Shown: positions 1-5,579 of the stretch, piece by piece | Position numbering within the stretch: position 1 is the first letter of the stretch | Layout of the letters: every line of letters begins with the position of its first letter | From: Acidobacteriota bacterium | GTDB taxonomy: Bacteria > Acidobacteriota > Terriglobia > Terriglobales > Acidobacteriaceae | Reading direction: 5' to 3' | NCBI GenBank assembly: GCA_003225515.1 | Contig: QIAK01000014.1 | Coordinates: 1 to 8,161 of the forward strand | Length of the DNA stretch: 8,161 nucleotides | Program-made: the position numbers and the translations under genes | Notes under the pieces: generated by a model | What the model was told of the DNA's origin: nothing | Databases searched by the model: none | The model's input: the letters and a program-made list of their open reading frames with translations, nothing else

Positions 1-1252
1 CTCCCGAGGTCGCCATGCGATCGGCGAACTGGGGACGCACGCCGGTGGCTCGGAAGACGCCGCGAACTTTTCCACCCTCATCAACGCCGGTGCGATCGAA
101 GCTGAAAATGTCCTGCATGCCGATGCGGTCCTCGTCCATGCCTGTAATCTCGGTCACCGTAATCACCTTGCGGGTGCCGTCGGAGAGGCGCGCGATCTGC
201 ACTACGGCATGCACTGCGGACGCGATCTGGTGACGCACCGCACGCTCCGGAATATTGAGGTTCGCCATCGAGACCATATTTTCGACGCGAGCCATGGCAT
301 CCCGTGGCGAATTGGCGTGGACGGTAGTGAGCGACCCTTCATGGCCCGTGTTCATGGCCTGCAACATGTCGAAGGCCTCTTCGCCACGCACCTCGCCAAC
401 CACGATGCGGTCGGGACGCATACGCAAACTATTGATGACGAGCTGCCGTTGCCGCACTGCGCCCTTGCCTTCGATGTTCGGCGGGCGTGTTTCCAGGCGT
501 ACGACGTGCTCCTGCTTAAGTTGCAATTCGGCGGCGTCTTCAATGGTGACGATGCGATCGGAGTTGGGAATGTATCCCGACAAAACATTCAGCAGCGTTG
601 TTTTGCCGGCGCCCGTTCCTCCGGAGACCAGAATGTTAAGCCTGCCTTTGACCATGGTCGAAAGCAGTTCCAGCATGGACTCGGTGAGAGTCAGGTTCTC
701 GATCATCTGGCGCGCGGTAACCGGCTCGCGTCCAAAACGCCGGATGGACAGGCAGGGCCCGTCAATCGCCAGCGGGGGAATAATTGCGTTCACGCGCGAT
801 CCGTCGGCCAGGCGGGCGTCGACCATGGGAGACGATTCATCGACTCTGCGTCCGATACGCGAGACGATGCGCTCAATGATCTGCATCAAATGCGAATCGT
901 CTTTGAAAGATAAGGCGGTGCGTTCGAGCTTTCCGGAGCGCTCCACGTACACGCGATCGAAGCGGTTGACCAGAATATCGGAGACGGTGGGATCTTTGAG
1001 CAGAGGCTCCAGGGGACCCAGTCCGAAAATTTCGTCGAGAATTTCGCGCGACAGGCGTTCGCGTTCGGCAAAGCTGAGAGGGACGACTTCGCTGTTGACC
1101 GCGTTGCGAATTACTACCAGCACTTCGTCCCGTGCCGAATCACCGGACGACTTGCCGAGTTTTTCGAGATCGAGCCGATCGAGGATTTTGCGATGCAGGT
1201 CGGCTTTTACCTGCTGGTAATCGGTCCGCTCAAACGATTGCAGATTTGCCAT
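1..1252 (-). CDS. cpaF: CpaF/TadA-type secretion ATPase of the Flp pilus (C-terminus cut by window edge)
   Basis: Hexameric cytoplasmic ATPase of the GspE/VirB11 superfamily that powers Flp (Tad) pilus assembly. Seen: translated from ATG 1252, the frame stays open for 417 codons to the window edge. An N-terminal domain spans about residues 60-170 (GLGPLEPLL at 77-85, SDILVN at 91-96). It is followed by the RecA-like domain: Walker A GGTGAGKTT at 211-219, the Asp box TIEDAAEL at 236-243, Walker B IVVGEVRGEE at 283-292 and the His box GHEGSLTTVHANSP at 304-317 or so. All catalytic motifs are intact. Typical family length is about 430-480 residues, so probably only some 15-40 C-terminal residues are missing. 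The start is the first ATG and gives the usual N-terminus; its Shine-Dalgarno is weak (AGGGA about 15 nt upstream). It is the last visible gene of the minus-strand tad operon, 178 nt after cpaE. Family and role are secure. Confidence 0.96.
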   Translation of the reverse strand, partial: MANLQSFERTDYQQVKADLHRKILDRLDLEKLGKSSGDSARDEVLVVIRNAVNSEVVPLSFAERERLSREILDEIFGLGPLEPLLKDPTVSDILVNRFDRVYVERSGKLERTALSFKDDSHLMQIIERIVSRIGRRVDESSPMVDARLADGSRVNAIIPPLAIDGPCLSIRRFGREPVTARQMIENLTLTESMLELLSTMVKGRLNILVSGGTGAGKTTLLNVLSGYIPNSDRIVTIEDAAELQLKQEHVVRLETRPPNIEGKGAVRQRQLVINSLRMRPDRIVVGEVRGEEAFDMLQAMNTGHEGSLTTVHANSPRDAMARVENMVSMANLNIPERAVRHQIASAVHAVVQIARLSDGTRKVITVTEITGMDEDRIGMQDIFSFDRTGVDEGGKVRGVFRATGVRPQFADRMATSG

Positions 1253-1294
1253 TGGGGTCTAAATCGTGTCCCTGAATCTTAACCTAAACACTGA

Positions 1295-1376
1295 CTTTGC
1301 GATCTTTGCGAGTGCTTCGCGCCCTTTGCGGTCAAAGCTTTTCACCGCTAAGTTCGCGAAGAAGAGCCGCAAAGAT
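1295..1376. repeat. Palindromic intergenic repeat built of CTTTGCG units
   Basis: Lies in the 178-nt gap between cpaE and cpaF. Plus-strand CTTTGCG-type units begin at 1295, 1304, 1315 (CTTCGCG) and 1324. Inverted counterparts lie to the right: ATCTTTGCG 1302-1310 with CGCAAAGAT 1368-1376, CTTCGCG 1315-1321 with CGCGAAG 1355-1361, and GCGGT 1328-1332 with ACCGC 1344-1348, around a central AAAGCTTT (1334-1341). These arms are nearly symmetric about position 1338, so both DNA and RNA could fold into a long interrupted hairpin. From memory, repeats of CGCAAAG units with a central AAAGCTTT are dispersed in intergenic regions of several phyla; I cannot confirm copies here. There is no T tract next to it, so it is not a classical terminator. 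The rest of 1253-1430 shows no gene. Confidence 0.75.
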
Positions 1377-1430
1377 ACCAGCATCTATATTCTGCATTGC
1401 TCAATTCAATCTGTGTGCTTACCAAAGTTC

Positions 1431-2603
1431 CTAGACTGACTTGAACAGCGACCATGCTGCCCGTTTCACATCCGCATCATTCCTCGTCAGTTCCTGCGCC
1501 AGTCCGGCAAAGCAGCGGGCCATCTCAGAATTGCGCTGGTCCATGACTGGAGTTCCGCGGTCGATGGCGCCGGAAACTGCGAAATACTGGTTGGGGATGC
1601 GCCATAGTAGTTTAGCGCCGACAGCGGTCTCGGCATCAGCTTCACTGAAGCCCGCCACTTTGCGAAAGCGATTCAAAACCAGGCGGACGCGTTCGCGGCT
1701 GCCGGTCTCTCCGAGATATTGCTGGACACGGGCCGCGCTCCACAGCGAGGCCACATCGCTGCAAGCAACCAGCAGAACGATCTCGGAAAGGCTGGCGATC
1801 AAACGAGTGGCGGCGTCGAAACGCGACGAAGCGTCGACCACGACATAACGGAAATGGGTCACCAGCATGTCGAAGAGCCGCACAAATTCCGCACTCGAAG
1901 GATCCACCGCCGCAGGCACATTGGTTCCGGCGAGCAACTGCAGGCCGCCGCTGTGCCGCGTCATGAAACTTTCAAGCAGGGAAGAGTCCATGCGGTGCAG
2001 ATTGCGCGTGGCGTCGGTCACGGTGAAGACCGGCTTAAGATTCATGTGCAGGGCGGCATGGCCCAGAGGCGCCAGATCCACGAGCGCCGTCTGTCCATAG
2101 GAGGAGTGCAGGGCGAGCGCGAGATTGACCGCCACCGTGGTCGCGCCATTTCCGCCCTTGGCATTGATCACCGAAAAGATCTTGCCCCGAATTCCTTCCT
2201 GCCGACCGCGTCGTTGTGCGGTGGTGAGGCGCACAAATGCCTCCAGCAGGTCGGTGGTGTTGGTCGGGCGTTCAATGAATTCACGGGCTCCGGCGCGCAT
2301 AGCGTTGACGATCACCTGCGGCTGATTCAGGTTGCCGATCGCAAAAATAGCGGTGTCGGGCATTTCCTGATGGAGTAGTTCGATGGCACGCAGCGCCGTC
2401 GGAGGATTATCGGCGGGAATGTCAACCAGGGTCACATCGGGATTGGCGGCCCGCACCCGCCGGGTGACGGGATCGGACGCGGCGACGGGTAAACTCGCGC
2501 AGCTATGGACCGTGCGGGCCACGCTGGTGCCATCGACAAGCACCTGCAGCACGGCGCGCTGCTCGCTGTCTGTGGCCACGACGACAACTGTTAATTCTGG
2601 CAT
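1431..2603 (-). CDS. cpaE: CpaE/TadZ: degenerate receiver domain fused to a MinD/ParA-like ATPase, Flp pilus localisation
   Basis: Cytoplasmic Tad protein of the CpaE/TadZ family, thought to place the pilus machine at its cellular site. Seen (numbering from the GTG at 2606): residues 4-125 resemble a response-regulator receiver, with D62 in LVDIPAD at the phosphoacceptor position, but arginine (R113) precedes the conserved proline where lysine is usual. Residues 140-380 are a MinD/ParA-like P-loop domain: NAKGGNGATT at 148-157, ALVDLAPLG at 174-182 and the Walker B-like VVVDAS at 255-260. The P-loop has alanine where the canonical GK(T/S) lysine sits, while the signature lysine K150 is kept; atypical P-loops are known in this family. 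GTG at 2606 and ATG at 2603 are adjacent. ATG is preferred because AGGG at 2608-2611 is too close to the GTG, giving 390 residues. It follows cpaC by 74 nt and ends with TAG. Confidence 0.93.
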   Translation of the reverse strand: MPELTVVVVATDSEQRAVLQVLVDGTSVARTVHSCASLPVAASDPVTRRVRAANPDVTLVDIPADNPPTALRAIELLHQEMPDTAIFAIGNLNQPQVIVNAMRAGAREFIERPTNTTDLLEAFVRLTTAQRRGRQEGIRGKIFSVINAKGGNGATTVAVNLALALHSSYGQTALVDLAPLGHAALHMNLKPVFTVTDATRNLHRMDSSLLESFMTRHSGGLQLLAGTNVPAAVDPSSAEFVRLFDMLVTHFRYVVVDASSRFDAATRLIASLSEIVLLVACSDVASLWSAARVQQYLGETGSRERVRLVLNRFRKVAGFSEADAETAVGAKLLWRIPNQYFAVSGAIDRGTPVMDQRNSEMARCFAGLAQELTRNDADVKRAAWSLFKSV

Positions 2604-2615
2604 CACACCCTGCGT

Positions 2616-2681
2616 CTTACGAAACTTAGCTATGAAACCCAGCCTACGAAAACCCAGCCTTACGAAAGCTAAACAGCCTAC
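2616..2681. repeat. Short imperfect direct repeats in the cpaC-cpaE gap
   Basis: The gap between the cpaC stop and the cpaE start is largely built from one motif. On the plus strand AACCCAGCCTACGAA (2636-2650) is followed directly by AACCCAGCCTTACGAA (2651-2666). A shortened form, AAACAGCCTAC, lies at 2671-2681 and a half unit, CTTACGAAA, at 2616-2624. On the transcribed strand this reads as repeated GGCTGGGTTT-type stretches just upstream of the cpaE ribosome binding site. TTAGCT (2626-2631) and AGCTAA (2667-2672) could also pair across the block. The function is unknown; local slippage duplication is the simplest origin. Confidence 0.6.
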
Positions 2682-4069
2682 TTGCCCTTATCAAACTTGT
2701 CATTCTGCAGGTACGGCTTCGGAGTCTTAGGCGGAGCCGGCGCTTCGGTACTGGGCGAAATGCGCCGCACCGTGCACAACACCATCAGTTCCGAATTACT
2801 CTTCTGCAAACTCTTGCTGCGGAAAAAATTCCCGAGAATCGGAATGTCGCCAAGCCCGGGAATCTTGTTGTAAATGTCAGTGACCCGATTGTCCATGAGA
2901 CCGGCGATTACGAAACTCTGCCCGTCCTGCAATTCAAATTCAGTTTCAGCTTTTCGCGTGCTCAAGGCGGGCACGGTGAATCCGGATAGCGTGAGAGCGT
3001 TGGCGAAGTCGAGTGTGCTCACTTCCGGAGCCACTTTCAAATGAATGTTTCCGTTGGGCATGATCACCGGAGTAAATTGCAGACGCACGCCGAATTCCTT
3101 GAACGAGATCGTCACGGCAGTGAAGCCTGCGCCAGGTTGCACAATGGGAAATGGGAACTGGCCGCCCGCGAGGAAGCTGGCCTCTTTGCCGTTGACCGCA
3201 ATCAGATTGGGCTCGGCAAGAATTTGCAGCAGGCTCTTGTTCTCAAGAGCCTCAATCACGGCGCCGAAATTAATGTCGGGGCGGAAGAGGAAAAGATTCA
3301 GGACATTATTGATCGTGGTGTTGGTAGTCGTTGGCGTGCCGGTGCTCTGCGAGCCACCGGGAGTGAGGGTCTGCGGGCCAAAGCCGCCATATTGACCAGT
3401 CGTCACGCTGCCGATGGTGTTCGCCGCGCCCGTGGAGATGAAATTGATGCCCATTTGCGTGAGCGCGGTGCGGTCAACTTCCGCGAACTTTACCTGCAAC
3501 AGAACTTCCTGAGCGCCGACCGGACCAAAGGTAAGCACGTTCACAACTTTCGGAGAGTAAGCGGTGGCCAACTCTCCGGCTCGCTTGGCGACGTCCTCGG
3601 TAGAAACGTGACCGGAGAGGACGATGGCGGCGCGCGAGGGCGTCACGGTAATTTGTTCATCGGGAAATACCCGGTGCTCTTCATCGGCGCAGGCGCTGAC
3701 GTCCACATCCACGCGCAGATCGAAACTTCGCGAGCGCTCCAGTTCGTCCCAGATTAATAGCGATACTTCTCCGGGAGCTTTGCCATGCACCAAAATCTGT
3801 GTTGGCGTGATCACTTGCGGATAGGCGATAGCCGGGTCGGTGACGGAGATGCGCCGCAACTTCTCGGTCGTATTGATGAGCAGAGACTTGCCCACCATTA
3901 CGCGTAGCGGCGCCGACCCCTGGGATTGCTGAGGAAGCGTGGTGCTCTGGGTACCCGAAGGTACGGGAGCCTGACCCGCCGTGTCGGGCTGCTGCATGAC
4001 GTCTGAAAATGCGGGAATGGCAATGACCGCGAACAGCAGAGTCCCGAGCAAACATGCGCGAACATTCAT
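2678..4069 (-). CDS. cpaC: CpaC/RcpA-type secretin, outer-membrane pore of the Flp pilus
   Basis: Outer-membrane channel through which the Flp pilus passes. Seen, numbered from ATG 4069 (463 residues): a signal peptide at 1-22 (NVRACLL, then a hydrophobic run ending IPAFSDV); a pilus-secretin N-terminal domain at about 55-124 (VMVGKSLLINTTEKLRRISV); a BON-like segment at about 137-181; and the secretin domain at 187-437 with AEPNLIAVNGKEASFLAGG at 285-303 and GLGDIPILGNFFRS at 405-418. A Gly/Thr-rich, low-complexity loop fills 212-255. The tail from 438 is Pro/Lys-rich. An in-frame ATG at 4108 would add 13 polar residues ahead of the signal peptide. ATG 4069 is preferred: it has AGAGGA eight bases upstream and begins the signal peptide. 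The gene sits 70 nt after cpaB. Identity is secure; assignment to Tad rather than type II secretion rests on the neighbours. Confidence 0.95.
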   Translation of the reverse strand: MNVRACLLGTLLFAVIAIPAFSDVMQQPDTAGQAPVPSGTQSTTLPQQSQGSAPLRVMVGKSLLINTTEKLRRISVTDPAIAYPQVITPTQILVHGKAPGEVSLLIWDELERSRSFDLRVDVDVSACADEEHRVFPDEQITVTPSRAAIVLSGHVSTEDVAKRAGELATAYSPKVVNVLTFGPVGAQEVLLQVKFAEVDRTALTQMGINFISTGAANTIGSVTTGQYGGFGPQTLTPGGSQSTGTPTTTNTTINNVLNLFLFRPDINFGAVIEALENKSLLQILAEPNLIAVNGKEASFLAGGQFPFPIVQPGAGFTAVTISFKEFGVRLQFTPVIMPNGNIHLKVAPEVSTLDFANALTLSGFTVPALSTRKAETEFELQDGQSFVIAGLMDNRVTDIYNKIPGLGDIPILGNFFRSKSLQKSNSELMVLCTVRRISPSTEAPAPPKTPKPYLQNDKFDKGK

Positions 4070-4077
4070 TTTCAGAG

Positions 4078-4094
4078 TCCTCTCCCTGGGAGGA
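4078..4094 (-). promoter_or_regulatory. cpaC ribosome binding site inside a small dyad
   Basis: Reading the minus strand, TCCTC (4094-4090) can pair with GAGGA (4082-4078) across a 7-nt loop. GAGGA is the core of the cpaC Shine-Dalgarno sequence, eight bases before ATG 4069. The upstream TCCTCCC also resembles an anti-Shine-Dalgarno sequence. The site supports the chosen start and may be partly masked by this hairpin; the masking is inference. Confidence 0.5.
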
Positions 4095-4139
4095 AACGAG
4101 CAAAGCATTTTATGGTTTGGAAGATCGAACTCATCCCAC

Positions 4140-5003
4140 TTAATTCGTGCCGCAATTCTCCTCCGAGCACTTCACGATTTCTGGTTTCTTGTCGCCCTGA
4201 TAGACCTCCACGGTGACGCCGGTGGGTGGAGGCGGAGGAGCGGGCTTCACAGATTTCGGCACCGTGTGACGAACGGCGACCGGAGTGGGTGCCGGAGCGG
4301 CGCCTCCCCGGAACAGGCCGCGCGAATTAGCGGACGGGACTTCGTCCTGTTTGGTGTCGAGGGGATTGCGGAGTGCGAGCTGAATGTGGCCTTGACTGCT
4401 AGCCAGGGTTAGCCTCTGCGCATCATCGGGTGATACGAGGAGGGTTATGACGGCGGTGGTCTGCGCCTCACCCGTGGAGGTTCGTTCCAGGGTATGGCCT
4501 GAGGCGAGGACTGCCACGTTCTGCAGAACAGTCGTGGTCTCCTGATCGCCGCCTGCTCCCGGTGTTCCCGTCAGCAGGACGTCGACGCGGGTCCCGGGTG
4601 TAACGAATCCAGCAACCGATACAATTTCATTGACTCGTACCGATACTGCACGCATGCCGGGAGGAATCAGGGAAGGGAGCCCGGACCCGGCATTTTCGCC
4701 GGCCAGCCGGTTGGGCAGGATGAACTCACCCCTCGCAATAGGCACGATGACGCCATGCCCTAAAACGTCGGCGCGCCTGCGCGGAGCGGTAGGCGGCAGA
4801 TCGGAAGCGGGAATCCTGATGATCTTGATGTCGCGCTCTTCCACTCTGGCCCCAACCTGGAGATCGTTCGCCGCAACAATCACGTCGACCCCGGACTCGA
4901 TCGAGCCACCCTTCGATTGCAGGTTCTTATAGACATACACACTGGCAAAGAAGCCGAGCGCGAGTGCCAGAGCCCCGATCATCAACAAACGTGTGCGGTT
5001 CAT
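4140..5003 (-). CDS. cpaB: CpaB/RcpC, periplasmic Flp pilus assembly protein with SAF domain
   Basis: Inner-membrane-anchored periplasmic partner of the CpaC secretin. Seen (287 residues): an N-terminal signal anchor at 5-24 (RLLMIGALALALGFFASVYV); a SAF-type domain at about 38-102 (DVIVAANDLQVGARVEERDI, then the GEFILPNRL strand); and a CpaB/RcpC domain at about 112-213 (IPPGMRAVSVRVNE, GFVTPGTRVDVLLTG, ITLLVSPDDAQRLTLASSQG), typical of the family. After that comes a low-complexity Pro/Ala linker including SVKPAPPPPPTG at 251-262, and a short C-terminal tail carrying two cysteines, C279 and C284. The ATG at 5003 has a good Shine-Dalgarno (AAGGGAG, a few bases upstream). It lies 68 nt after flp and 70 nt before cpaC, consistent with one operon. 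The family is secure; the Cys tail is unusual to my eye and its role is unknown. Confidence 0.94.
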   Translation of the reverse strand: MNRTRLLMIGALALALGFFASVYVYKNLQSKGGSIESGVDVIVAANDLQVGARVEERDIKIIRIPASDLPPTAPRRRADVLGHGVIVPIARGEFILPNRLAGENAGSGLPSLIPPGMRAVSVRVNEIVSVAGFVTPGTRVDVLLTGTPGAGGDQETTTVLQNVAVLASGHTLERTSTGEAQTTAVITLLVSPDDAQRLTLASSQGHIQLALRNPLDTKQDEVPSANSRGLFRGGAAPAPTPVAVRHTVPKSVKPAPPPPPTGVTVEVYQGDKKPEIVKCSEENCGTN

Positions 5004-5071
5004 GCTACTCCCTTGTGGTCAAAATCTTTACCGAATCCGCTCTTACAGCAATCTCAGATCTGGTTCTTTTT

Positions 5072-5233
5072 CTACTGCAGAGAACTGGAAACGTTTGAAA
5101 AAACGATATTTGCATTGGAGCCGATCAGCCGTACCGTTCCCACGACAATCACCAGGATTACGGCCAACATGACCGCATATTCCGCGATGTCCTGCCCTTC
5201 CTGTTCGCACCAAAGCTTGCGTACAAGGTCCAT
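5072..5233 (-). CDS. flp: Flp-type prepilin (53 residues)
   Basis: Major structural subunit of the Tad pilus. Seen: the ATG at 5233 is preceded by AGGGGG four bases away, and the frame runs 53 codons to TAG at 5072-5074. The leader MDLVRKLWCEQEG is followed by QDIAEYAVMLAVILVIVVG, the usual Flp arrangement. Cleavage after G13 would leave a mature pilin of 40 residues with Glu at +5 and Tyr at +6, the hallmark of Flp pilins, then a hydrophobic helix (about 20-37) and a short polar C-terminus (SNANIVFSNVSSSLQ). Cleavage would need a TadV/CpaA prepilin peptidase, which is not in the window. A cysteine (C9) sits in the leader. As the first gene of the minus-strand operon, before cpaB, it is in the expected place. 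Being so short, it is easily missed by automatic annotation. Confidence 0.93.
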   Translation of the reverse strand: MDLVRKLWCEQEGQDIAEYAVMLAVILVIVVGTVRLIGSNANIVFSNVSSSLQ

Positions 5234-5333
5234 GAAACCCCCTGATTGTTTCTTTCGTTACTCACGGATCGTGTGAAATGGTCTACCAGGCAGCGCTGGG
5301 ACATACCCGTGACTCGGCCTAGCCCTACACTTT

Positions 5334-5371
5334 AACGGTAATAATACCTTTCTACTCGCCGATAGTGATAA
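5334..5371 (-). promoter_or_regulatory. Candidate flp operon promoter with overlapping dyad
   Basis: On the minus strand TTATCA (5371-5366) and TATTAT (5346-5341) are separated by 19 nt, a weak sigma-70-like pair with a slightly long spacer. An A-tract (5378-5373) lies just upstream. The -10 candidate is overlapped by an imperfect dyad, AAcGGTAataaTACCtTT at 5334-5351 on the plus strand, which would suit an operator. The leader to flp would be roughly 100 nt. This is inferred from sequence alone. Confidence 0.25.
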
Positions 5372-5495
5372 TTTTTTGCAGTAGGCGATCGATGGAAGCG
5401 CGGCGCGAGCAAGAGGGCTTAACAGTTTCGAGCGCATTTCCGCTTCCCCTGTGCTCGGGAAAGTAGCGCAGGATACAATCGCCGGGGCCTAAAGA

Positions 5496-5523
5496 ACGAC
5501 GATCCAGGAACGACAATCCAGGA
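5496..5523. repeat. 14-bp tandem duplication upstream of the first GT87 gene
   Basis: ACGACGATCCAGGA (5496-5509) is followed immediately by ACGACAATCCAGGA (5510-5523), with one mismatch. Each copy ends in an AGGA that could serve as a Shine-Dalgarno core. The second AGGA (5520-5523) lies eight bases before an in-frame ATT codon at 5532. Fourteen is not a multiple of three, so the duplication would shift any reading frame passing through it. Confidence 0.75.
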
Positions 5524-5579
5524 ACCTCAGAATTCCATTCCAATCCTATCGAACGATTATCCGACTCTTTCTGGTTTGC

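Larger units (their letters stand above)
5234..5579. other. Divergent intergenic region between flp and the GT87 operon
   Basis: About 346 bases without a convincing complete gene, expected to carry the promoters of both divergent operons. It contains the flp Shine-Dalgarno (5238-5243), an 8-bp perfect palindrome CAGCGCTG (5291-5298) in the presumed flp leader, an AT-rich core (5331-5378) with a promoter-like pair and dyad, and a 14-bp tandem repeat (5496-5523). TACAAT (5474-5479) is a possible -10 element for the plus-strand operon, but no convincing -35 lies at the right distance. Bases from 5493 onward are in frame with the downstream GT87 gene and may include its true start. Confidence 0.6.

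Noticed and set aside
255..1220. Long plus-strand open frame (321 codons) opposite cpaF, and another at 209-913
   Set aside because: Both are antisense to a complete set of conserved CpaF motifs; their compositions (Ser/Arg-rich, His/Gln-rich) are typical of shadow frames in GC-rich DNA.
1295..1376. Regular CTTTGCG units considered as a CRISPR-like array
   Set aside because: Units are 7 bp with 2-4 bp between them and are arranged as a palindrome, not as repeats with unique spacers; no cas genes are present.
3041..3757. Plus-strand open frame of 238 codons opposite cpaC
   Set aside because: It lies entirely antisense to the secretin domain, has no recognisable motif and has no ribosome binding site.
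4070..4108. Upstream ATG at 4108 as start of cpaC
   Set aside because: It would put 13 polar residues before the signal peptide, whereas ATG 4069 has a strong Shine-Dalgarno at the right spacing.
5004..5071. flp-cpaB gap considered as a terminator or attenuator
   Set aside because: Only a small CAGATCTG palindrome is present, with no stable stem followed by a T tract on the transcribed strand.
5392..5466. Small plus-strand frame beginning MEARREQEG, 24 codons
   Set aside because: No good ribosome binding site, no family resemblance, and it stops before it could join the GT87 frame even allowing for the 14-bp duplication.
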